Shown here one piece after another: positions 1 through 6,269 of a stretch of DNA of 6,360 nucleotides. The DNA comes from an uncultured Lachnospiraceae bacterium (GTDB lineage Bacteria; Bacillota_A; Clostridia; Lachnospirales; Lachnospiraceae). The DNA lies in NCBI GenBank assembly GCA_910587495.1, contig CAJUMT010000200.1, positions 1-6,360 on the forward strand. Reading direction: 5' to 3'. A program made the position numbers and the translations under genes. Each line of letters opens with the position of its first letter. Position 1 is the stretch's first letter. The notes below the pieces were generated by a model. That model was not told where the DNA came from. It saw only the letters and a program-made list of their open reading frames with translations, and ran no database searches.

Positions 1-3000
1 TGATCACGAAAGTAACTGTATAGGTAGTACCTTTGTAATTGCCCGTCCCTTTTACTGTGACACTTGGAATTTTCTTACCGGAAGTGACGGGTACTTTTAC
101 GTTGTTTTTATATATAAGGGTGTAGTCCCATCCTTCTTCCAGACGCTTCTCCTGGTCGTATACATGCACCTCGGGCTTGATGGCTTTTCCTGTATAAGTC
201 TGCTCTTTGACCGCCGCGACCCAAAAACCGTCAAGACTGCCTGCGGCCAGGGTATCTCCAGGAATTACACCCGTATACTCGCTCTCAGAAACCCAGCCCG
301 CATACAGGGTCAGGTCGCCGTCTACTGTATCTGCCGCAAAATCCCACAATATCGTGCATGCACTGTCCTTGTACCAGCCGGTAAATACATAGCCGTCCGC
401 GGTTGGGGCAGCCGGTTCTTTGACTGTGCTGCCTTTTCCAAGGCCGGTATAGGCCTCACCGGTGTATTCGGGAAGAGCAGTTCCTTTGCCACAAAGGTCG
501 AAGGCCACAGTATACGATTCTTCCTCCAAAGCCGCAACAATCGTCAGCTTCCCATCCACATACTCTATGTCATAATTGATGCCTGCATCCGCATTCGACG
601 GGATCAGCCGGTATTCCCCGGCGACGGAGGTATCTTCAGCCGTACAAATAACAGTCGGCTCTGTCTTTAACACGTCGCTCCCAAGGAGGCCTTCCGTGCG
701 GCAGGTGTATGTTTCAGGCAGGGCATCACCTACACGAAGCGTTTGATCTTCCGCCGTGATTTTCAATCCTGCTTTTGCAATTATGAACGGATATTCTTTT
801 GCGCTGCCATGCCCTGGAGCATTTTCCGCCGGGGAAACTGTCAATATGTAAGATCCGGCATTTACCGGTGGCTGCGCTTTATCCTCTGCATCCGTATTGC
901 TTCTGTAGGAGACTGTATAATCTGTCTTATTTGTCAACAGCTTATTATAATTGTACACTCTGATGTTAAACGTAATAGCTTCACCTGTGTAGTCCGTCCT
1001 CTCCGGGACACCCGCTGCCCAGAGGCTCTTCGGGATATCTTCCGGGGTTTCATAAAGCTTCTGGTCTTCTTTTGTCAGATCCCCCCAGCTCGCAGGCTTG
1101 ATATCCGGGTTCCTGGCTTTCCAACCCGCATACAGGATGGTATCCGACTGCACGGCGTCCTTTGCAAAATCCCATTTCTCCGTACAGGACGCGTCCTTGT
1201 ACCAGCCGCTGAAGCGATAACCTTCTTCTGTAAGAGGCTCCGGTTCGCTTATCTTATCTCCCGAATGAATACCCGTCAGCTTCTCCGGCGCGACACCATG
1301 GCCTTGTGTATCAAAAACGACAGTGTAAGACTGTGGTTCTGGTTCCGGTTCCGGCTCTGACACCGTTACCTTGCAGGAAGCCGACTTATACCCGTCTTCC
1401 GTATAAACGCTCACAACGGCGGTTCCGGCTCCTACTCCTGTCACAATGCCGTCCTGGCTTACCACTGCCACTGACGGGTCGTCCGATTCCCACGCCACAT
1501 TCTGATCCGCGGCATTTTCCGGCAGCACATGCGCAGTTAATTGCTTTTCGCCTCCCAATAAAACAGCAACGCTCATTTCGTTAAGATAGACGCCGCCCAC
1601 CGGCACGCCGCCCAAGACCAGTACGCTGCATGACGCCTCACAACTGCCGACCGTCGCAGTGACCACAGCCCTGCCCGGCGAAACGGCAACCAGCTTTCCA
1701 TCTTCCACCGTCACGACGGAATCATCGCTGCTTTCCCACTGTACGGCGTCTTCCGTCCAGTCAGCGCCGTTGCTGTAAACAATCTGCAACTTTTCTGTTT
1801 CACCCTGCTGCATGGCCAGGGAACGGTAATTCAGGGCGATCGGTTCGTCCAAAGACGGTTTTATTAAATATTTCACAGTATTGTTCACATAATCCAATTC
1901 ATCCTGATCGGAAACTGCCGTTATGTACAGCACATTTCCGCTGGACAATGGATTCATATTCATATACTCCTGGGGAACCGCTATTTCAAATTCGCTGCCC
2001 TCCTGCTTTAGTAAGGAGCCAATCGTTGCCTTCCCGATCACATTCCCTTCCATGTTCTGATCATAAACGGCCACTTCCACTTCGCCTGCATCCTTATAGC
2101 CAAGGTTCTTAACAGTGCCTTTTAAAAACATATCCGTCTCGGAGCCTTTCAGGTACAGGCCGCTTAGCGCGATATCCGCCATGCCAATCTCAAACTGCGC
2201 CTCGTTGTCGGAGCGGTTCGTCTCATTTTCAGTATGTATCCTGACCGTCAATTTCTGATGTTGGACTGTGGAAGGTATTTTATAATTATAGGAAGCCTCG
2301 GCTCTGTCTCCCGGGGCAATCCTGCAAAGAACCTCCCCTGACTGAAGCTCCGCTCCCGATGCATCCAGTATTTCCACCTGGAATTTTTCCACGGCCTTCC
2401 AGCCATTATTTGTCACATCAAAATACAAGGGCAAGGTCGCGCCGGGGGCAATGAGCTTTTCATCATAATAGGCCCCGTCCCCTATGGACAGGTCTTCTGT
2501 TTCTCCAAAATCTATCACGCACAGCTGGGCGTCGCCGTAAATTTTCTCTGAATCCTCATCGACCTCTACAAAGTTCACCGCCGCGCAGACCGTCCCGTCC
2601 GCCTGCATCGCCGCCGAATAATCACGGATATATTTTCCCTTGTCTGTCAGCGGGATGCTGTCCGACCATGTCCCGGTCGCCCTGTCGAACTGGTACGCCA
2701 CCAGTTCACTTGTATAACCATGGTATACAGCGGTCAGGATCACTTTATGTATTCCGTCGTCCAAAACCGTGCAGTCATTAAGATTGGCATAAAGAACGGT
2801 TTCCTGCGTCCCCGTCGCCAGGTCGTAAGCGATCAGCTCACTGCCCGAATTATAGTACAGCGTCCCGTTTTCCACATCGAAACCGCAGCCCGGAAGCGCA
2901 ACCGTCTGCGTCCCCTTTATCATATGGATCACCGAGACGTCCCCGTCGGAAGTTTCATAAATGACAACAGGGATATTTTCCACATACGCGACCCGGAGCC

Positions 3001-5986
3001 CATAGACTGCTTCCGCACCTTCCACAACTGTCTGTTCTTCCTGCCATGTCCCGCCCGTGCAGGTCTTTATTTTTATACAATTCTTTCCCTCTGACTGGAA
3101 CGGATTGTTCTCTGTATTTTCAGCCCACGCCACTGTATAGGAATCCCCGTTTCCGGCGACACTCTGCAGCATTTCATAGGCTGCATTGTCTGATGTAATG
3201 CGCTGCGCCTCTCCATAAGCACCGTTTTCGTAAGTGGCCGTATATAACTCCACTGATTCCAGCAATGTGGGCAGCGTATCCTGATCCGTCAGCTTTTCCG
3301 CTTTCTGCCATACGAGCCTTACCGTCCGCCCGTCGCTGAACAAGGTCGGGTAATCGTTTGCACCGCCCGTTTCCGCTAGAACCGCTTCTTTACTCCATGT
3401 ATGCCCGTCGTAGACGGAATACATCAGGGAAGTCTTGTTAACCGCTGATTTTTCTCCGTTATCGTCTATCCAGACCAACAGCCTGCTGCCGTCGTCCAGC
3501 ACGGCCAGCTGCGGCGCGTTATAGCGGTACAGGTTCGCTTTTGTAAAGCTTTCCGCCCCTGACAGATCATAAAGGCTCATAGACCTCGCCCTGGCCGCTG
3601 CCAGATAACTCCGGTCTGACGGCTTCGCCGAATCCCAGTCAAATTCCGCTAAGTCCACACCGCCGAAAAACGCCCTCGCCCTAGTATTGTCCCGGGGATA
3701 AATCTTATAGCTGGCAAATTCTTGCGGCCCGTAGCTAGGCCCATCAAAACCAAATACCTTGCTGTCAAATTGAACCGTAGCGGTCAGTTCCGCAGCCAGG
3801 GCGTTGGCAAGCCTGGCAGCCGGGAGATTCATGTCTATTTTCAGGTTCCCCTGCAGCCCTAATTCCGCATACGTCTTCACCGTTTTGCTTCCGGCGCCGA
3901 CCCCGAGCGCCGCTTCCAGGTCAATCCCGGCGGCGATAGAAGGCGTGTAGTTCCTTGTACTTTCGCGGATCAGTTCGATCTTGCCGTCGAAATCCGCCTC
4001 CAGCCCAAAGGTCACATATACGGCAGGGCAGGGAGGCAATTTATACTCCGAACTAGCGCCCAGCGCCGCCTCTAACACCATCCCGCCTTCTGTATACACA
4101 ATCTCCCCTGTCGCGTAACTAAATTCTATGTATCCGGCGATCGAAGCGCTGGCCTCGATTCCCATGGAGCAGTTCATCTTTTTAAGCCTGCCCCTCAGTT
4201 TGCTGAAATTATTCCAAAGCTGCGTCGAATCTACCTTTTTACCCGTAACGCCGGTGTAAAGCGATTTTACCTGCTGATAGGACTCGCTCCAGTAGGCCGA
4301 AGAATTTTCAGACTGGTCAAGCTTCGCCGAACCGCTGAACTTGTCAAACCCAACCAGTACCTGGATGGTCTTCTCCTCCGTATCCACCTTCGCCTGTAAG
4401 TCACCGAAATCCAGATCCACAGACGCGTCCACGGAAAAGATAGAAAATGTTTTCCCTGCTATAGTCAGCGTGGGGCCATTGATCTTCTCCCCGGCCAGCG
4501 ACGCTTTATTAAACAATGTTGCCAACTCCAGGTTTAACAACACGTCCTCTGCGGAAGCATCCTTGGAAATGGTTACGGGAATGGCAGATGCTGGATCTAT
4601 AGCGATAAATGTCTGGTCATAATTCCCCGCATAGGTTTGTGCTGTCGAACCTTTGTAGCCATAAATAATCGCGTTCTCTGGAAGCGCCTGACGGTCAAAA
4701 GAACACTTTGCATTTAAAACCGTTACTTTTGATATTTTTTCGCACCCATCAAACGCCTCATCTCCTATGCTTTCCAAGCTCTCTGGTAATGTTAAACCTG
4801 TAAACCCACTGCAACCAACAAACGCATAATATTTTATATTTTTCAAACCCTCCGGTAGCGTTAAATTTCCTGTAAACCCTCTACAACGAGCAAACGTAAG
4901 GGTTTCTATACTTGTCAAACTCCCCGGCAGCGTTAAGCTTCCTGTAAATCCATTACAATCAGCAAACGCATATTCCGCCATGCTTTTCAGGCTTTCCGGC
5001 AGCGTTAAGCTTCCTGTAAATCCGCTGCAATCAGCAAACGCACAGTATCCTATGCTTGTCACACCTTCTGGTATCGTTAAATCTCCTGTGAACCCGCTAC
5101 ATTGATTAAACGTATATTCACCTATCCTTGTCACGCCTTCCGGCAATGTTAAACTTCCTGTAAACCCATTGCAGCCAGAAAACGCAGAATATCCTATGCT
5201 TGTCACGCTTTTCGGTATCGTTAAGTCTCCTGTAAACCCGCTGCAAAGACCAAATGCGCTTCTTCCTATACTTGTCAAACCCTCTGGCAGCATTAAATTT
5301 CCTGTGAGACCAATACAATAATGAAATGCGCATTCCCCTATTCTTGTCACGCCTTCTGGCAATGTTAAACTTCCTGTGAACCCGCTGCAACTATGAAATG
5401 CATAGTCCCCTATACTTGTCAAACTCTCCGGCAGTGTCAAGCTTCCGGTAAATCCGCTGCACTCCTTAAACGCTTCATCCCCTATATTTGTAACGACATG
5501 CCCGTCAATCACCCTCGGTATCACCAGATCCCCGCTGGCAGTCCCCTCATAGCCGGTGATCGTCGCCGTCCCATCGTCGTTTACACTGTATGTTAATGTA
5601 TATGTTGCGTCTACACTCTCTTTTTCCGTTGTCTCCGGATTTTCTGTAACCGGCTGATCTTCAACCGGCTCTTTCTCCGTCTCTTCCTGCCCTTGCGTAT
5701 CGTCTGCAATAGGATCTTTTTCGGCTTCCCGGCTTTCTTCCGGTTTCTCCTGCCCTTCTGTACCTTCTGCCACAGGATCTTCCACTGTCTCCTGATTTCC
5801 CGTCGTCTCAACTTCCGTTGCCGTCTCCTGGCTTTCCCCCGTTGCTGTCCCTGTCTCTGCCGCACCGTTTTCCACGGCGGAACTTTCAATGGACGCCGCA
5901 CAGACAGTCTCTTCCAGCCCGGCGTTCGTCAAAATAATTATTCCGCACAAAAGCCCGGCAACAAACCTTCTTAGTTTTTTCCTCAT
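1..5986 (-). CDS. Giant secreted multi-domain surface protein (LRR_5, propeller, CARDB, Big_2, Flg_new, MBG), 3' partial
   Basis: The frame is open from the ATG at 5986-5984 to the window edge: 1995 codons, no stop seen, one extra base left at position 1. The start is chosen because GGAGGG lies 8 nt upstream and a classic signal peptide (MRKKLRRF, a hydrophobic core, then VCA) follows at once. Domains in order are: acidic linker, ten-copy BspA-type leucine-rich repeat array, an unrecognised beta-rich region, beta-propeller, two CARDB-like domains, two Big_2 Ig-like domains, an EP hinge, and Flg_new / MBG_2 / Flg_new followed by a further Ig-like repeat. From these families I infer an extracellular adhesin or binding protein on a long stalk. 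No catalytic signature or membrane segment after the signal peptide was recognised. Neighbouring genes are not visible, so operon context is unknown. The C terminus, including any sortase, SLH or choline-binding anchor, is outside the window. The reading frame is certain; the biological role is not. Confidence 0.95.
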   Translation of the reverse strand, partial: MRKKLRRFVAGLLCGIIILTNAGLEETVCAASIESSAVENGAAETGTATGESQETATEVETTGNQETVEDPVAEGTEGQEKPEESREAEKDPIADDTQGQEETEKEPVEDQPVTENPETTEKESVDATYTLTYSVNDDGTATITGYEGTASGDLVIPRVIDGHVVTNIGDEAFKECSGFTGSLTLPESLTSIGDYAFHSCSGFTGSLTLPEGVTRIGECAFHYCIGLTGNLMLPEGLTSIGRSAFGLCSGFTGDLTIPKSVTSIGYSAFSGCNGFTGSLTLPEGVTRIGEYTFNQCSGFTGDLTIPEGVTSIGYCAFADCSGFTGSLTLPESLKSMAEYAFADCNGFTGSLTLPGSLTSIETLTFARCRGFTGNLTLPEGLKNIKYYAFVGCSGFTGLTLPESLESIGDEAFDGCEKISKVTVLNAKCSFDRQALPENAIIYGYKGSTAQTYAGNYDQTFIAIDPASAIPVTISKDASAEDVLLNLELATLFNKASLAGEKINGPTLTIAGKTFSIFSVDASVDLDFGDLQAKVDTEEKTIQVLVGFDKFSGSAKLDQSENSSAYWSESYQQVKSLYTGVTGKKVDSTQLWNNFSKLRGRLKKMNCSMGIEASASIAGYIEFSYATGEIVYTEGGMVLEAALGASSEYKLPPCPAVYVTFGLEADFDGKIELIRESTRNYTPSIAAGIDLEAALGVGAGSKTVKTYAELGLQGNLKIDMNLPAARLANALAAELTATVQFDSKVFGFDGPSYGPQEFASYKIYPRDNTRARAFFGGVDLAEFDWDSAKPSDRSYLAAARARSMSLYDLSGAESFTKANLYRYNAPQLAVLDDGSRLLVWIDDNGEKSAVNKTSLMYSVYDGHTWSKEAVLAETGGANDYPTLFSDGRTVRLVWQKAEKLTDQDTLPTLLESVELYTATYENGAYGEAQRITSDNAAYEMLQSVAGNGDSYTVAWAENTENNPFQSEGKNCIKIKTCTGGTWQEEQTVVEGAEAVYGLRVAYVENIPVVIYETSDGDVSVIHMIKGTQTVALPGCGFDVENGTLYYNSGSELIAYDLATGTQETVLYANLNDCTVLDDGIHKVILTAVYHGYTSELVAYQFDRATGTWSDSIPLTDKGKYIRDYSAAMQADGTVCAAVNFVEVDEDSEKIYGDAQLCVIDFGETEDLSIGDGAYYDEKLIAPGATLPLYFDVTNNGWKAVEKFQVEILDASGAELQSGEVLCRIAPGDRAEASYNYKIPSTVQHQKLTVRIHTENETNRSDNEAQFEIGMADIALSGLYLKGSETDMFLKGTVKNLGYKDAGEVEVAVYDQNMEGNVIGKATIGSLLKQEGSEFEIAVPQEYMNMNPLSSGNVLYITAVSDQDELDYVNNTVKYLIKPSLDEPIALNYRSLAMQQGETEKLQIVYSNGADWTEDAVQWESSDDSVVTVEDGKLVAVSPGRAVVTATVGSCEASCSVLVLGGVPVGGVYLNEMSVAVLLGGEKQLTAHVLPENAADQNVAWESDDPSVAVVSQDGIVTGVGAGTAVVSVYTEDGYKSASCKVTVSEPEPEPEPQSYTVVFDTQGHGVAPEKLTGIHSGDKISEPEPLTEEGYRFSGWYKDASCTEKWDFAKDAVQSDTILYAGWKARNPDIKPASWGDLTKEDQKLYETPEDIPKSLWAAGVPERTDYTGEAITFNIRVYNYNKLLTNKTDYTVSYRSNTDAEDKAQPPVNAGSYILTVSPAENAPGHGSAKEYPFIIAKAGLKITAEDQTLRVGDALPETYTCRTEGLLGSDVLKTEPTVICTAEDTSVAGEYRLIPSNADAGINYDIEYVDGKLTIVAALEEESYTVAFDLCGKGTALPEYTGEAYTGLGKGSTVKEPAAPTADGYVFTGWYKDSACTILWDFAADTVDGDLTLYAGWVSESEYTGVIPGDTLAAGSLDGFWVAAVKEQTYTGKAIKPEVHVYDQEKRLEEGWDYTLIYKNNVKVPVTSGKKIPSVTVKGTGNYKGTTYTVTFVI
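2..205 (-). other. C-terminal Ig-like repeat module of the visible part (residues 1928-1995)
   Basis: The segment opens EQTYTGKAIKPEVHVYDQ, continues EEGWDYTLIYKNNVKV, and ends VTVKGTGNYKGTTYTVTFVI at the window edge. The 'YTGKAIKP ... DYTxxYKNN ... GTGNYKGT ... F' layout is a module that often occurs in tandem in secreted proteins of Clostridia, so more copies may follow outside the window. The last complete codon is at 4-2 (Ile). Confidence 0.78.
293..514 (-). other. Listeria-Bacteroides (Flg_new) repeat 2 (residues 1825-1898)
   Basis: The segment starts YTVAFDLCGKGTALPEYTG and ends ADGYVFTGWYKDSACTILWDF...LTLYAGW. It repeats the layout of the first copy (GWYKD-x-x-CT-x-x-WDFA and the end LYAGW). 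Both copies share the Cys-Thr after GWYKD, so they probably arose by duplication within this protein or a close relative. The second copy has a few more residues in its first loop. Confidence 0.92.
536..1003 (-). other. Ig-like segment plus MBG_2 domain (residues 1662-1817)
   Basis: Two stretches are seen. Residues 1662-1737 (PERTDYTGEAITF ... DYTVSYRSN ... VNAGSYILTVSP ... YPFIIA) look like the DYTVSY/AGxYxxTV Ig-like modules of Clostridia. Residues 1739-1817 (AGLKITAEDQTLRVGDALP ... VICTAEDTSVAGEYRLIPSN ... NYDIEYVDGKLTIV) match the MBG_2 pattern: an opening ITAxDxTxxxGDxxP, a central AGxYxLxPSxA, and the end NYxIxYVDGxLTI. MBG domains are stalk repeats in bacterial and archaeal surface proteins. 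No ligand site is known from the sequence. Confidence 0.82.
1121..1327 (-). other. Listeria-Bacteroides (InlB B-type, Flg_new) repeat 1 (residues 1554-1622)
   Basis: The segment starts YTVVFDTQGHG and ends EEGYRFSGWYKDASCTEKWDF...DTILYAGW. The YTVxFDxxG start, GYxFxGWYxD centre and 'LYAGW' end define the Flg_new / InlB B-repeat family, a beta-grasp-like module in surface proteins. It follows the EP hinge after the Big_2 pair. It is the first of two copies that bracket the MBG region. Confidence 0.92.
1358..1855 (-). other. Two Big_2 bacterial Ig-like domains (residues 1378-1458 and 1461-1543)
   Basis: Both copies show the Big_2 signature. An opening strand plus G-E (MQQGETEKLQIV; LLGGEKQLTAHVLP) is followed by V-x-WES-D-D-x-SV-x-V-V, then G-x-L/V-x-x-V-x-x-G-x-A-V-V-x-x, and a final Cys/Val-rich strand (SCSVLVL; SCKVTVS). 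The copies differ enough to be an old duplication. Big_2 domains are stalk or adhesion modules of surface proteins such as intimins. The second domain is followed directly by the EPEPEPEP hinge (1544-1551; nt 1334-1357). Confidence 0.9.
1859..2494 (-). other. Two CARDB-like beta-sandwich domains (residues 1165-1267 and 1269-1376)
   Basis: The first copy begins DLSIGDGAYYDEKLIAPGAT, followed by LPLYFDVTNNGWKAVEKFQVEI and ending in the TENETNRSDNEAQFEI type of strand. The second begins MADIALSGLYLKGSETDMFL, followed by KGTVKNLGYKDAGEVEVAVYD and ending DQDELDYVNNTVKYLI. The pattern of an initial hydrophobic strand, 'G/N-x-V-x-N-x-G', a 'V-x-V-x-V/I-x-D/L' strand and a closing '(D)E-x-(N/D)N' strand is typical of CARDB, a cell-adhesion-related beta-sandwich in bacterial exoproteins. 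The pair probably forms a rigid spacer in the stalk. Confidence 0.72.
2507..3580 (-). other. Probable beta-propeller (residues 803-1160)
   Basis: About 358 residues repeat a four-strand pattern of hydrophobic strands ending in Trp or an aromatic, separated by Asp/Gly/Asn turns. Examples are PQLAVLDDGSRLLVWIDDNG, PTLFSDGRTVRLVWQ, GDSYTVAWAEN, IPVVIYETSDGDVSVI and AAMQADGTVCAAVNFVE. Turns of the form GHTW, GTW and GTW lie between strands. This is how WD40/BNR/Kelch-like propellers look, and the length would hold about six or seven blades. Blade number and subfamily cannot be fixed by eye, and I do not see a regular Asp-box series. Such domains in exported bacterial proteins bind ligands or other proteins; no active-site residues are evident. 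Confidence 0.6.
3581..4594 (-). other. Unrecognised beta-rich region with internal duplication (residues 465-802)
   Basis: I do not recognise this roughly 340-residue segment as a named family. The first part (about 465-560) alternates short hydrophobic strands such as PTLTIAGKTFSIFSV. A more helical, polar stretch follows (SSAYWSESYQQVKSLY, LWNNFSKLRGRLKKM). From residue 608 to about 719 it is rich in small residues and alternating strands. Here MVLEAALG (636-643) and IDLEAALG (688-695) begin two similar stretches 52 residues apart, each continuing into strands ending in FDGKIELI or LQGNLKIDM. It ends with YKIYPRDNTRARAFFGG before the propeller. It may be a structural platform between LRR and propeller. 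Its borders are set by the neighbouring recognisable domains. Confidence 0.55.
4745..5461 (-). repeat. Tandem 72-bp repeats encoding ten BspA-type LRR_5 repeats
   Basis: Ten head-to-tail units span residues 176-414. The consensus starts CSGFTGSLTLPEGVTSIG and continues xxAFxx. Nine units are 24 residues (72 bp); the last, at 392-414, lacks one residue (CSGFTG-LTLPES). A degenerate entry repeat precedes them (GDLVIP...NIGDEAF, about 152-173), and the cap at 415-464 ends with IYGYKGSTAQTYA, the usual end of this LRR class. Cysteine opens every unit (C176 and every 24 residues after it), and C415 opens the cap, as in the BspA / LRR_5 family, whose members occur in adhesins that bind matrix proteins or other cells. 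Units 3 and 6 of the full series (counting the entry repeat as 1) share SLTLPEGVTRIGE, and units 5 and 7 share the DLTIP...VTSIGY pattern, suggesting unequal recombination or block duplication. Codons here are AT-richer (TTA, ATA, AGT) than in the rest of the gene. Confidence 0.93.
5618..5896 (-). other. Acidic Glu/Thr/Ser/Pro-rich linker (residues 31-123)
   Basis: About 93 residues are dominated by Glu, Thr, Ser, Gln, Pro and Gly, with very few aromatic or large hydrophobic residues. This is the composition of a disordered spacer between the signal peptide and the first folded domain. It contains an imperfect internal duplication: DPVAEGTEGQE (residues 70-80) and DPIADDTQGQE (91-101). The abundance of Thr and Ser would permit glycosylation, but nothing in the sequence proves it. 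The linker probably holds the LRR domain away from the N terminus. Confidence 0.8.
5897..5986 (-). other. Signal peptide (residues 1-30)
   Basis: The N terminus is MRKKLRRF, with five basic residues in the first seven. A hydrophobic core follows (VAGLLCGIIIL, residues 9-19), then a polar stretch and V28-C29-A30 before A31, a fitting signal peptidase I site. It directs export through Sec. Cys14 is preceded by Leu, not Gly/Ala/Ser, so this is not a lipoprotein box. The exact cleavage site is inferred; A30/A31 is the best candidate. Confidence 0.88.
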
Positions 5987-5994
5987 TCCTTACA

Positions 5995-6000
5995 CCCTCC
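5995..6000 (-). promoter_or_regulatory. Ribosome binding site GGAGGG
   Basis: On the minus strand GGAGGG sits 8 nt before the ATG at 5986. It is a strong match to the 16S anti-Shine-Dalgarno and decides this start. Confidence 0.9.
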
Positions 6001-6032
6001 CAATGTCATCCTGTGTATACGTTACTGTCCCT

Positions 6033-6041
6033 ATTATAGCA
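6033..6041 (-). promoter_or_regulatory. Extended -10 promoter TGCTATAAT for the large gene
   Basis: On the minus strand TGC runs directly into a perfect TATAAT (-10 at 6038-6033). No good -35 box lies 16-18 nt upstream, which an extended -10 promoter can do without. Transcription would begin near 6026, giving a leader of about 40 nt before the ATG. It is a housekeeping sigma-A type signal; the start point is inferred from spacing only. Confidence 0.7.
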
Positions 6042-6048
6042 CCATATT

Positions 6049-6057
6049 TGGTATAAT
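6049..6057 (+). promoter_or_regulatory. Possible divergent extended -10 promoter TGGTATAAT
   Basis: The plus strand carries TGG followed by a perfect TATAAT, facing away from the large gene. It lies 7 bp from the minus-strand extended -10, with the imperfect palindrome ACCATATTTGGT (6041-6052) spanning the gap. No -35 box is obvious. What it would transcribe is unclear: only short frames and the interlocked inverted repeats lie downstream in the window. It may be chance in AT-rich DNA. Confidence 0.35.
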
Positions 6058-6149
6058 TGTACCTTTTTCGGGAAAGTAAGTTGATTTTTTCATTCGCCCA
6101 TTGCCAACTTGAAATTGTATTCTGCAACAAAATAAATACAGGTACTTAA

Positions 6150-6263
6150 TACCCAAATAAAATAGGGAGAAACCTGGAAACAGAGATTCCTGTGATCCTT
6201 GCTGTTCTGAAAGTATTATACGATAATGACATGTTGGCTGCAATTGACGAAGTTGCTAAATAA
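6150..6263 (+). other. Short open frame without a clear start, possible gene remnant or small peptide
   Basis: Between stops at 6147-6149 and 6261-6263 the plus strand reads a protein-like stretch whose core is VILAVLKVLYDNDMLAAI (amphipathic, helix-like), ending DEVAK. AGGGAGA at 6164-6170 resembles a ribosome binding site, but the next in-frame codon at a normal distance is CTG or GAA. GTG occurs at 6192 and ATG only at 6231. It lies downstream of the plus-strand extended -10. The stop TAA overlaps an ATG (TAATG, 6261-6265) of another 25-codon frame. It could be a small peptide with an unusual start, a decayed gene end, or chance. Confidence 0.2.
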
Positions 6264-6269
6264 TGGGGA

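Noticed and set aside
164..670. Plus-strand open frame of 168 codons opposite the MBG/Flg_new region
   Set aside because: It lies antisense to a continuous minus-strand frame with clear domain motifs. It has no recognisable domain and a Cys/Arg-rich composition typical of a shadow.
743..1360. Plus-strand open frame of 205 codons
   Set aside because: Antisense to the hinge, Flg_new 1 and Ig-like modules; no family resemblance and no convincing ribosome binding site.
2720..3094. Plus-strand open frame of 124 codons
   Set aside because: Antisense to the propeller; no recognisable motif, best explained as a shadow.
4341..4622. Plus-strand open frame of 93 codons
   Set aside because: Antisense to the unassigned region and without a supporting RBS or motif.
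5118..5390. Minus-strand frame with periodic Arg/Lys-rich peptide repeats
   Set aside because: It is the LRR repeat DNA read in another frame; the periodicity comes from the 72-bp units.
4745..5461. CRISPR-like array of regular repeats
   Set aside because: Units are contiguous, 72 bp, without unique spacers, and all in frame as LRR_5 repeats.
5611..5901. Arg/Lys-rich minus-strand frame of 96 codons
   Set aside because: It is the acidic linker read out of frame; GAA/GAG-rich DNA gives Arg/Lys-rich shadows.
5897..5986. Lipoprotein signal peptide
   Set aside because: Cys14 follows Leu-Leu and Cys29 follows Thr-Val; neither fits the lipobox, which needs Gly, Ala or Ser before Cys.
6034..6243. 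Minus-strand frame of 69 codons upstream of the large gene
   Set aside because: It has no RBS, overlaps the promoter of the large gene, and its peptide shows no recognisable pattern.
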